Assembly: GCF_020382885.2 (NCBI RefSeq)
Contig: NC_058515.1
Coordinates: 5,687,223 to 5,751,222, forward strand
DNA length: 64,000 bases
Reading direction: 5' to 3'
Source of the DNA: Scatophagus argus
Taxonomy: Eukaryota > Chordata > Actinopteri > Scatophagidae
The notes below the pieces were generated by a model that saw only the letters and a program-made list of their open reading frames with translations, was not told the origin of the DNA and ran no database searches. Numbering within the stretch: the first letter of the stretch is position 1; each line of letters starts with the position of its first letter. The position numbers and the translations under genes are program-made. Below, piece after piece: positions 9,776 to 20,249 of the stretch.

Positions 9776-12341
9776 TCAGGGGTCAGCATACACATCTGTG
9801 GAAACAAAAAAGAAAACAGGAAAATACAACAAAATGAATTTGAATCAATCAGTTATTAAATTAACTGGAAGAATTGCAGGAGACTTTCATCAAAAATTTT
9901 CTACATTTTCTACTTCACCTCTAAGCCTAACCATCAACTAAAATTTCTAAGATTCACTGGAGACTTTTCATAATTAAGTAGTTCATAAGTAATTAGTAAC
10001 TTACCTGTCTGTTGTGTCTGATTCAGCCACCTACACCTAACTAAAAAAACATGATAATCTAAAATCATATAATAAATTGAATTACTGGTAAGTGAATCCC
10101 ACCGCTGCCTCTTCACGTTTAGCTGCTCTTCATTGCTCTCATCTCTGGTCCTCTTTGCTGTGGAGCTGAGGCCTGAAGTAGAGGGAGCAGGCTGCTCGTT
10201 GCTTTCTTCACACCTCTGCTTCTTCATGCTTACATGCTCCAAGTCACACTCTTCTCTCCTCCTCTTTGTGGATGAGCTGAGGCCTGAGGTTGAGGGAGAA
10301 GCCTCTTCCTGCCTTTGGGAAGCCAAGGGGAGACCTTCTGGAAGTGGGTCTGCTCGCTGCTGAGGAAGCTCCTGATGCTAGACAATGAGCTGCTGAGGAA
10401 CACCAACAGGAGAACAATGTAATCGCCATCCCTGCCAAAAACTCCCTTGGCAACTACTGGGTCATCATCGTCAGTGTCTTCATCTTCCTCGAGCTCATCT
10501 TCATCCTCTTCAACCTCATCGTTGTCGTCAGAAGAGAGTGGGGGATTGTCCTGACCTTCATCTTCAAAAACAACCTCAACCTCACCTTCCGTTTCCTCAT
10601 CTGAAGAGATGATGATGGGGAGATTGTGACCTTCGTCGTCATCGATAATCCTGATGACTCCTGCAGGACGTTCAATGACGTAGTTCACACCACCTGAGGA
10701 GAACAAAGTTAAGGAACCTTGAAACTTGATTTCAAATTTCAATATCTGTCATAACATTTAATATATGTGGTTACCGTAAACATGCAAATGTAAATGAAGA
10801 TCTACAATCCACATGACACCAACACATGACAGGCCCTTTTCACAGTAATATCAAAGACTGCAGGTCTCCATTACTATGAACAGAATGAGAACAATTTGAT
10901 GCTGTATTTATGTCCCACTTAATAGTTACCATTATTTACTCTACTTAATCACCTGGAAAAAATTGTAACTGTTCATGAACTTGGAAGAAACTTATTCACA
11001 GGAATGAAAGTTTTTACAACATCAAGTACAGTTATATTGACAAGTATCGAGTTTAGGTCATTGTGTCAAATTAAAAATCTTTACAATTTACACACATACA
11101 AAATGGCGAAATCTGAGAACCTTTAAACCCCCCGTTTGTAGCAGCTCAATGCTGTTATAATGTTGAGACCATATTCAAGGCAGTTGGTTTGTGGGCAAGA
11201 GTTTCTCAAATGTTATTAACACAGGAAACATTACAAAACATAATAATAATAATAATAATAATAATAACATTATACAAGGAGATTTGGCGTTATGCGCTGC
11301 GCGCACTTTTACGCACAGTTCTTCCCACGTCTCGCGCACGCAACAGAAATGTTAAATAACAGGGAAACTATGGGAAGGCGAAGGACTATCAGACATGATT
11401 CTCGGGGGAAAATATGATCGATCTGTCAGTGGTTCAATTAATCGACTGACAAAGGCATGAATTCTTTGCATCCAATAACTAAGTGAATCATGTGTACTCT
11501 GGTTAATAAATCATGTGCAACCAACAACAGAACTTCTCTAAAATAGGAACAATGAACTCTGTACAGACCATACTGGTAGTTTCTAACTCCTTATCGTCAC
11601 ACTTCATGAGCTGCATATCACGATGTGTGAATGAGACGGCTGCATCCCGGACGCATGGCGCCCACATGCTGCCCCGTACAGCTGACAAATAGCTCTCAGA
11701 ATCAGCTTTATTTGCCAAGTACGTGTGACCATACAAGGAATTTGACTCTGGATTTTTCTCTCTCCTGTGCACCATACAAAATAACAAATAATAGTAATAA
11801 AAAATGAAGAATAAAGTATTTACAAGAAGAAAAAAAAAACCCTGAGATAAATATATATATACATGTAGTGCAAACAGTGTGATGGTTCACACAATGGCAG
11901 GTGGATTACGGGGAGATCAGGGAGACAGCCTGGGGGAAGAAACTGTTTTTGTGTCTGGTAGTGTTGGCATACAGAGCTCTGTAACGCCTACCAGAGGGAA
12001 GCAGATCAAACAGTTTGTGTGCAGGGTGTGAGGGGTCTGCAGTGATGCTTCCTGCCCATTTTTTAAATTAACATGTTACACAGAGAAATCATGGAGTAAT
12101 AGTCACCAAATCTATGCCAACAGCCCTAATGATATAGCATCATTTAGCTACTTTTACATTCAAAACCTTTCACTGATTTCTTGTACGGATAAAACTTTAA
12201 AGGGTTTAAAGAGGGTTTAACAACGAATCTGTCACAAATAAAACTCTAAAATCATTTTTTCTCACCTGCCATGTCGTTGTCCAACTCAAGGGCCACTTCC
12301 GTCCGAAAGGGTCCCTCGTTGACGGGTCTGCTGAAGGCCAT
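9776..12341 (-). CDS. unrecognised acidic nuclear-type protein with tandem SUMO-interaction-like motifs
   Basis: I do not recognise this gene. The best model has coding exons 12266-12341, 10458-10693, 10005-10377 and 9776-9795, giving 234 aa with all phases in register. Residues 1-104 hold three hydrophobic patches each followed by acidic residues: VIRII-DDDE (about 38-46), PIII-SSDEE (51-59) and VEVV-FEDE (64-71). This is the pattern of SUMO-interacting motifs. A Glu/Asp run follows (83-103). Exon 3 carries two copies of a PSTSGLSS-T-KR-R-E unit, each followed by a basic VSMKKQR or LNVKRQR patch that could act as a nuclear signal. The intron 10378-10457 is only 80 nt and uses the weak donor GTAGTT. 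Reading through it keeps a second frame open to 10230, so a longer hydrophobic alternative exists. The end of exon 3 and exon 4 are the least certain. The first intron holds a LINE fragment. Confidence 0.5.
11240..11267. repeat. (AAT)n microsatellite
   Basis: About nine TAA/AAT units in the first intron of the unknown minus-strand gene. Confidence 0.9.
11695..12060 (-). mobile_element. 5'-truncated non-LTR retrotransposon (LINE) 3' end
   Basis: On the minus strand the fragment opens inside the reverse-transcriptase ORF and keeps its last codons in frame, including DPSHPAHKLFDLLPSGRRYR and TTRHKNSFFPQAVSLISP before a stop. This ending is typical of L2/Rex1/CR1-like fish LINEs. A short AT-rich 3' UTR follows and ends with GGCAAATAAAGCTGATTCTGAG, the 3' terminus I recall for such elements. 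Everything upstream of the final 50 or so codons is missing, as usual for dead-on-arrival copies. The orientation matches the host gene. The subfamily is uncertain. Confidence 0.8.
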
Positions 12342-12564
12342 TTTCAAGCTCTTCAGTTTTCCTCAATGATTCAGTGATCCGGTAGTTTTGTTTTTCAGCA
12401 AGTTTTCCAAACGATGCTTTCCAGCGCTCAAATTCTCCAAAAGAGAAAACTTTCCACAGTTTAGGTTTGCCAGAAGTCAACTCGTGCCAAAGTCCAAGTG
12501 AAAAGGGAAGAAACAGAATATTCTGCGGCCTTTTATATGACCTGGGTCGACATTCTGTTTCCAT
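12286..12564 (-). other. upstream ORF overlapping the start of the unknown gene
   Basis: An ATG at 12564 opens a 92-codon frame (METECRPRSYKRPQN...) that overlaps the main ATG (12341) in another frame and stops at 12286, before the first donor. If transcription starts upstream of 12564, this would be a long overlapping uORF able to limit translation of the main frame. It resembles no protein I know and may be fortuitous. Confidence 0.3.
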
Positions 12565-12599
12565 GGAATTTACAGACGCACATCTACGATAGTTTTATT

Positions 12600-14400
12600 T
12601 ACAGTTTTTCCCATATTTGTGAAATATATTTTTGTTTTATTTGTGCTTGTATTTTTTTCCACTAATGTATTTGCAACCATTCGGTTTACTTTCATTCTTG
12701 CATAACTGCTATGTAGCAACATGGAGACCATAAGTTATGTTCTTGTTATAATTACATTGTAAATCTCTAACATCTAACAAAGATTGAAGCAAAAGGAAAT
12801 TAACACTGTACTGTTTTTATGATCATCTGATCATTTCATGAACGTTTTACAAAACTTTTAGGTGACTCAAGAAATGGTGTAAATCTGTTAAAACGGGTCC
12901 CGTGGCTGAATTTGCAGCGATGTTCTGGCAAGTTTTGTATCAACAAGGTCGGGGATCATAGGTCAGTGAAAATAACTGTTTTATCTGAGAGATATTTATC
13001 CATGATTTCCTGTGTGAGTTATTTATAGCAGGTGTTGCCTTCTTCATACAATATTCACAGTTTTCTGGGCTTAGAAAATACTAAAATACAATTGGTGTAC
13101 TTTCAATTGGGAGGGAAAGACACTTCCTTAGAGCTCCTGTGAGATTTTATGTGTTTACTTTGCACATTTTATCAGTAACCATACACTTTTTCATATATCA
13201 TATAAATAACATTTCTAAATGTACCTTTGACTGACATTTTTAAAAATAGTAGTGTAGACTGCAAAAGATCATTTAGTTGACTGTCCAAGAGGCTCATAAG
13301 TAAATCATTTTCTTTTCGTTTCTACTCTTGTGTCCACAGAGTCTTAAGTATGCATTTTGACTAAATAGCTCATCCCATGCGAGTGACGCCAAACAAAACT
13401 GCTGTAAATTATTTCAAGTCTGGCACACACATACCTTAAGAAAATATTGGATACAGTGGAAACGTATATATACTGTTATTTGTGTTATTTATTACTCCAC
13501 ATATAGTACATCTTACTGCTTTCTACTTTATTTTATACAACAATAACTTAATAAGGATGAAGACCAAATGATGCTTGTATGATATAATAAATTCCTTTGT
13601 TTTTAACAGCTAATAATAATATTGTGTGCAAAAGGTAGACCTGACATCATCTGGGTCACCAATAGAATAAAAATATACGTTAAAAAATCTTTACCATTCT
13701 TAGTGATGAGTTGTTGTTTATTCACCTTTTTCCAATTTCAGAGTTTTAGGTCTTTAGGACTTTTACTTTATATTAACAAAGTATTTTGATATATCAGCAA
13801 CAACTTCAGAGAGGAAACCAGCGAACATGTTAGGGTTCTGAAGCAGAATAGCTCTGGAATTTAGTACCGTTTAATTTAAAGTGCTTGTTTGCTCCTTGTC
13901 TTGTCTGTACTTAACAGGCTTGTGTGTGTGTCTAAACTCCGCACATGGTCAAAGAATGCCCTTCTTCCACCTCTTCTTGCCGAGTACTATTACATCATTT
14001 CCTGCAGAGAACAAGTTAAAGCTGTTGGGTGAAGTCTGCAGTCTTGATCGCTTATTTCCTGGCAAAGGCTCTTGAGAAATTCCCTGAACGAGAAGTTTGC
14101 GGCTCCAGCTTAATTCTTAAATTGGTCATTCAGCCCGGACCTGTTCCTGTCCCAGAGCAGCGCTCCCCATTCATTCCTCATGATGCGTTCAAGTGTAAAC
14201 GGAACTATTATGTTAGTATTTGGACTACGTTGTAGTTGTCCGCACATTTACAGTAAGACAACATACCTGTACGATACCTATGGAGAAATATACTTACATG
14301 GCACTTATCGACAACCAGGACTTGGGCAGATAGGCAGATAAGGTACGAACATACACTGGAAAAGTGAAACTAACGTACTGGCAGGAATGCAGCAGAGCCC
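12600..14400. other. intergenic region between the unknown gene and batf2
   Basis: This is AT-rich sequence between the divergent 5' ends of the two genes. I see no gene. A GAS-like TTCCCTGAA lies at 14080-14088, and the batf2 promoter or 5' UTR probably begins in the last several hundred bases. Confidence 0.5.
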
Positions 14401-14453
14401 CCCGCCCACACACACACACGCTTCACTCGCAATGCCTCCGTTTAAAATAAAGA

Positions 14454-14463
14454 GAAACTGAAA
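14454..14463 (+). promoter_or_regulatory. batf2: perfect ISRE core (GAAACTGAAA) upstream of batf2
   Basis: GAAACTGAAA fits the GAAANNGAAA consensus bound by IRF/ISGF3 and lies 389 bp upstream of the chosen batf2 start. Mammalian BATF2 (SARI) is induced by type I interferon, so the site fits the gene. A GAS-like TTCCCTGAA (14080-14088) lies further upstream. Use of either site is inferred. Confidence 0.55.
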
Positions 14464-14842
14464 GCAGCCGCAGCATCACGTTGCATCAGTGTGCCAAACC
14501 TTCTGTCGTCAAAAGCCAGCAGACACACGGGCTGGACGTTTCGCTTCGGACTTCTCATTTACACGCTCAGCAAATCATCAAGACATTACTCTCCATCCCA
14601 GAAATATAGCATTACCTATGTAGTATCCGGTGCTTTTTTTGTTGTCGTTGTTATTATTAATAATTTTTTTTTGGATCGCGACTCATTCATAGATTGATCC
14701 AAGCGGCAGAGAGACGCGCTGATCCTCCGCCAAGCATCTGGCTTTGAATGGCTCCACTTGCGTGCAGGCTGCACGGATGATCCGGGATGGGTTCGTCCTG
14801 CCGGTGGTCAGCTGTCTAGACAGTTTGCTGCGGGGGGAAGAG

Positions 14843-16598
14843 ATGTCCCCGTTATTCATGGACACTGGGTACAAGCCTCACAGCCCCGGCTCGCTGTCAG
14901 CTGAGGAGAGTCACAGCAACACAACTGGATCCGTAAGTTCTCACTCAAAACCAGTCCAAAATAGACTATAATCACAACATATATGAACACCTGTGATGCG
15001 TACAAGTGTTTGGTTATTCTAATAGCAAGAGAAAAACTGCGCTAAAACGTAGAGTGACATCCCTTGTAACCATTATTAAAACAATCCCCTAAATGAATCC
15101 TTTAATGTTATTTATTTACATTTTATCCCACCCCGATCCATGCATTTCTTGTTTTGGTCTTTCCCAAAGCACATCGTAACAGCAACTAATTTTCAAATCA
15201 ATCAAAACTCACAGCTGAGCAGATACTTTCCAAGTCCCAATAATGGGACTATTAGTAATATTTGGGATTTCCCAAGAATCTGTCAAGAGATGCACAATAT
15301 ATGTGAAGTCCCCAGTTTAATTCCAGCTGGGGATGTTTACAGGATGTTGCGCCTCCTCTGCCTCTCCTTTGTTTTCACTTCTGAGTGAAATGTGAGGTGT
15401 GAAAAACTGTGGATGATCAAATAAAGTAATAAAATAATAATAATAATACAAAAAACTCAAATAAGAATGAATGAACACCCTAAACCTGGTGTAAAATAGA
15501 CCAAAAAGACAAAAAAGTGCAGAATATTTCATAAACATTCCTTTCAAACTCATGACACATGTTGAATGTGTCTTATAATATTCGCAGCTGTCTTCAGCCT
15601 GGGCTCCCACTTCTGCTGTCAGCAAGTGCCAACTGATGCATATGACTGATGATGGTGATTTCTTTAAAAGAAAAATTCTCTCAAATCTCCTGCACGGTCC
15701 CAGAAATAAAATAAAATAGAAATAAAGACAAAATAGTCATTGGATCTGTCCAATTGTGAGTCCATTTGATGAAGAAATACGCGCTGATGGAGAAAACTGT
15801 TGGTCGGAACAGGACTGAAAGCCTCGTTAACATTATAGGAAACCAGTCTGGACGTTACCTTAACATTTAAACTTTATTTGTTGCTCATCAAATTACCTTA
15901 ACTTTGCTGCTGGAAGGTTTGTTCTTCAATATAACATCACGTGCTAACAACTTCCCACAATTATGAGGAAAACACATGTTACTTCACATGATAATCTTAT
16001 GAGCTTCTTCTTTCAAAACATCATCGAACATCAAAATGTTGTAAATGTGTCCTTTAAAAACACCTCTCAGAAAGCAGCTGGTATGGGTACCACTGTACAA
16101 TAAGACTACTACTCTCATAAAGGATTTACAAATGGTTTTGTTTTGGAATTAGTTCATTAATTATGTTCTTCACACTTTATTAAGATCAACAAGCAGTAGC
16201 AGTCACTGGATCCTGCCAAACTCTGTATTCTAACTTGTTATATGTGTTGATTGTTTGTGAATGATTTACAACGTGTTTACAAGTGTTTGTGTTACTGTAA
16301 AGTGATGTTTAAGTGCGCACTTGAAAAAACACATGTGGAGTACACTGTAATTTACATTAATCTTTACAGGAGAGAGAAGGAGACGGACAACAGACGAAAG
16401 GGAGAGGGACAAAAAGAAAAGAGAAGAACAGAGACGCTGCAAGGAAGAGCCGGAGAAAACAAACGGAGAGAGCGGACGAGCTTCATGAGGTTGGAAATGT
16501 TCATTCCTCCCTCTCTCCATTGCTTCTCTTCTCCCTTTAACCATCACCTTAGCTGCGATTCTGTCACTTTCTGTCTGTCTTTCAAACACACTCTCACA

Positions 16599-16629
<31 letters not shown>

Positions 16630-16775
16630 AAGCAGGCTGTGTGACTAGTGGTGTGTGTCTTGTGTAATCGGTCAGGGTGTTCAAAGCCATTTCTTGTAAG
16701 TACTCTGCATTAAAGGAAAGGCTTTCACTCCCTCTAGTATGCCCTCCCCACTGGCCCTCCCTTTCCTACCTCTCT

Positions 16776-16831
<56 letters not shown>

Positions 16832-19664
16832 TATGTTTTTCTATCCATTTCTCCATATTTTTTTCCTGAGGGGCAAATTCCACAGGTGATACAACATAGA
16901 CACCCACACACACAGTAAGGCTTCCTGAAACACTGAGTCCAATGGAATTTGATGGAGCAAAAGATGGCATGACTCAGAAAGTTTTGCTCTCTATTCATGG
17001 ATAAATTTCTCATGAAATCTGATGAAACTACATCCTACAGGAATACCTTAAACTAAAAATGCAAGTACTGACTATGCATTTATTTTAAGGAGTTCTTCAT
17101 TCATTGTCAGAAATCTTTCTTGCAAGCTGTTCGGGGGGGGGGCATAAATGTTAAATGTTTAAGGACAGATATAGCGTTGCTGATAATGAAAGAACAGTTT
17201 GACAGTTTGAGAAGTAGTTTATTTGGATCGTTGCCAAGAGTGGGACAGATATGACTCCTGTGCCCTTCCACTAAATATGAACCTATCAGCAGCAGTAGGC
17301 TGCAGTAGGCTGCTGATAGTCTAGTTCAGTACAAAGGTAAAAAAAATATAACTGCACCTCTAAAGCTCACTAATGCACAATTTATATCTAATTTGTTTAA
17401 TTAGCAGATTAAACAAACAAGATAAAAATCTGTTCATCTGTGAGCTTTGGAGGTGCTGGGTTTTGTTACCTTTGGACTGAACCAGGCTATCTGTTTTTCT
17501 CCTGTTTATAGTCTTTATGCTAAGCTAAGTTAGCTGCCTGCTGCCTTTAGCTTCACATTTAGCATACAGACTCTCAGCAAGAAAGTGAACAACTATTATT
17601 AACCAAAAAGTCGCTGCTGAGATGCTTTTTGGTGGCGCACTTAACTTCTGCACAGCTCAGCAGCTGGAACCAGCAGATTACAGAAGACAGAAAGACACTT
17701 CTGAAAATTAGGAAGTTTCAAAATGTAGTTGGGATCTCTATTTTAGGTTTTTAACTGATTATTGATTATGATATTAAACAACACTTCCTGACAGGTGCAG
17801 AGAAGCACAGGCCATGAACGCGTCTCGATACACACATGCCTTAAATGTGTTATCTCATTGTCTTTACGATGATTTGGGATCTAAAGTTCACTGTGCTGCA
17901 CCTGACCTTGTGGTTGAAGTTGTTTCTGTTTGACACTCCTTACAGTTTGCTAGAGTGTCCTCCTACATCATGTCCTGCTATAACTGGTTGAATAAATTTG
18001 TGTTTGCTGCATTTGTGAGTGTGTTTGTCTGGGTGTGTCTTTTGTAAGGAAGGAGTCCAGACTTTCACTTTCTGTCTCCCTTCTCCTCTTTCTGTTCTGC
18101 TCTCTGCTTGCCCTTCTCATTCATTTTCAAGAAGCGCCACTGCCACAAACCAGACTGACTTTAAGAATCAGTGTCAGCAGTTCAAGGTCAAGTCAAGGGT
18201 CAGTGCACATGATGCACAACTGCAAAGTTCAGTTTGCTCAACTATAATTTAACAAGGATAATCTTACTGAAGCCAAACAGTATTCCTCTGCACGTTGTTC
18301 AAGTCTGCAGTCATTATTACTCAATGGAGGTGAACGCTGAAGTGTTTTTACGCTGCACTAAAATTTAATGATGACATAAAAATGTTTGGTTGACTGATAA
18401 GCCAGGAGAAAACATTTCTAGCAACTTAAAAAATGACTAATAAACCTAGTCATATTTAAAGTTTGCCTTCTAGCCAAATTTGGATTTCTGTATTTGTCAA
18501 ATAAAACTTGCACGCTCTGCACAGATCAGCAGGGAATCCACCACCCACCCTGCACTATCCTGCTGAACTTGCAGTACTGGCACTTTAAAGCAATACAACA
18601 GTTAATAGCTCAATTGATGTATGTCTTTAATCAGTTTTTATGGCTGACGAGTGCCACTCTTAAAGATAATAAAAATATTCCTTACTCAACTTGGCATGAA
18701 CTATTTGTCTGTGTGACCTTCTTATGTTGATCTCTCTTTTCCCACTCCCCTCCCATGTCTCTCTCTCTCCCAATACTACTTTGCTTTTTCCCTTATACCC
18801 CCTTCTCTTTAGGAGCTCCAGGGTCTGGAGCGATCAAATTCAGCCCTTCAAAAGGAGATTGCCTCCTTGAAAAAAGACTTTCACCTCTACACAATGGCTC
18901 TGGAGCGTCACAAGCCTTCCTGTTGCCTTCGAGACACTGTATCCAGCTCCAGCTCAACAACCGGCCTCTCAGTTACCTCCTCAGTTGACTGTCAAACTGG
19001 CTCCAGTCCTCCTCCTCCTCAGGCCTCAACTTACACTCAAGCTGCTGCTGTCCCTTCACTGTCTGCCTCCTTAACGTCCAGCTTGGGTCTTCCAACCCCT
19101 GACTGTGTTGAAAGCATACATCTCTCATCTTCAGCTCCTGCTCCAACAATTACCACATTAGCATCTCCCAGCCCTTCAACTGTTCCGTATTGTGTCTCTT
19201 TATCTACTGTCCCATCTCCTCACTCATTGTTTAGTAATGATCCCCCTCTCATCACATCAAGGCCAACAAATGTTACAGAAAACGCAGGTCTGTTCGCACA
19301 AGGTTGTCCCATGAATGTGCCCCAGCTGCATCCAGGTCAGCCCAGAGGAAATCCACTTTTACTGTCATCTCTTCAAGATCCTGCTCCTCAGTCTCTCTCA
19401 GTGACCCCTCAGGCAAACTCAGAGTTGTCTCTAGCCTCCTCTTCTGCCTCAAAGCCAAGTGACAGTCTGCACGCTGCACACCATCCAGAATCTTTGCTTT
19501 CCCTACTCACCATCCCAAGTCCCCTCAATGTGTCTCAGACTACCTCCGGCACCTTTGATGGAGCTTTTCGTCAACCCCTGAACTCGCTGCCACCATTGGG
19601 AGATACCTCAACAGATCTCTCCTTGTCTGAGCTCCTGGAGTTCAATGATTGGATACTACAATAA
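14843..19664 (+). CDS. batf2: basic leucine zipper transcription factor ATF-like 2
   Basis: BATF2 is an AP-1 family repressor/modulator that pairs with JUN and works with IRFs in interferon responses. The coding exons are 14843-14932, 16370-16489 and 18813-19664, all joined in phase 0, for 353 aa. Exon 2 gives the basic region KRKEKNRDAARKSRRKQTERADELHE, ending at the zipper. Exon 3 continues it with d-position Leu at seven-residue steps, an Asn at the central a position and the BATF-type H-x-x-x-C end (ERHKPSC). A long Ser/Pro/Thr tail follows and ends SLSELLEFNDWIL, an acidic-hydrophobic motif. The split of the bZIP between exons is typical of BATF genes. The tail makes it longer than human BATF2 (274 aa as recalled). 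The start is uncertain: in-frame ATGs lie at 14777, 14843 and 14858, and 14843 has the best -3 base. Poly(A) signals are at 20182 and 20243. Confidence 0.88.
16600..16632. repeat. (CA)n microsatellite in batf2 intron 2
   Basis: A run of CA units about 115 bp past the exon-2 donor. Confidence 0.85.
16779..16828. repeat. (AC)25 microsatellite in batf2 intron 2
   Basis: An uninterrupted run of AC units, 50 bp. Confidence 0.95.
17470..17600 (+). repeat. teleost interspersed repeat, GCTAAGCTAAG family, copy 1
   Basis: It contains GTCTTTATGCTAAGCTAAG, CTGCTGCCTTTAGCTTCACA and TTTAGCATACAGAC. A second copy at 43525-43675 shares the order of these blocks. I recall the family as widespread in percomorph genomes. 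It lies in batf2 intron 2. Confidence 0.6.
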
Positions 19665-20181
19665 GTCTGATTAGTAACCAGCAGCACTACATGCCAGGTG
19701 GCAAAGGAAGACCAGTTTTGCTGTGCCAAAATAGGCATTTATGTAGTAACTTTCTGTATTTTAAGCAGTTTAAAGAGTTGTTTTTTTTAACTAGGTTGGA
19801 CCAAATGGTATGGAAGGACGCCACAGAGACCTGTGGAGATTGAGACCTCAGTCTCAGAAGTCCAGTGCAGCTTCTTAGGAGTGGTAATACAATGCTAAGC
19901 AGTTAAAGGGGTATAACAGTAAAATGTTATGAGTATAAGCAGACACATTTATACATCTGACATCTGCATGGAAATCCTACCATCAGGAAGAACTAAGTTC
20001 CAAAGAAATGTCTGGGCTGTTGCTCATATTCAGCTTTCTGATCCTTATAGGGACATTCTAGTGATTTAGTATTGCATAGAAGTTCACTTTGAACGCCAAA
20101 AGTTTCAGAGACAGGAGGCTTGTTTTTTTACTCCTTTCTCACAGCTGCTAAAATCTTTCTTTGAAAAACAGACCAAAACAC

Positions 20182-20248
20182 AATAAACACAGCTACATTA
20201 AATCAGTAATTATAGACGAAATATGAATTAACTACTGTGTGCAATAAA
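20182..20248 (+). terminator. batf2: batf2 poly(A) signals
   Basis: AATAAA occurs at 20182-20187 and 20243-20248, about 520 and 580 bp after the stop codon. These give a plausible 3' UTR end. Confidence 0.55.
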
Positions 20249-20249
20249 A

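Noticed and set aside
9576-9941. 121-codon plus-strand open frame
   Set aside because: It is antisense to the last exons of the unknown minus-strand gene and resembles no known protein. No splice or poly(A) support.
13881-14235. Two overlapping 64-68 codon frames upstream of batf2
   Set aside because: They do not join to batf2 in frame and have no recognisable sequence. The region is better explained as promoter or 5' flank.
16251-16667. Open frames of 138 (plus) and 121 (minus) codons
   Set aside because: They are shadows over batf2 exon 2 and the adjoining CA repeat in other frames.
16779-16828. Regular short repeats that could suggest a CRISPR-like array (also 54501-54552 and 56120-56170)
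   Set aside because: They are plain dinucleotide microsatellites without spacers in an animal genome.
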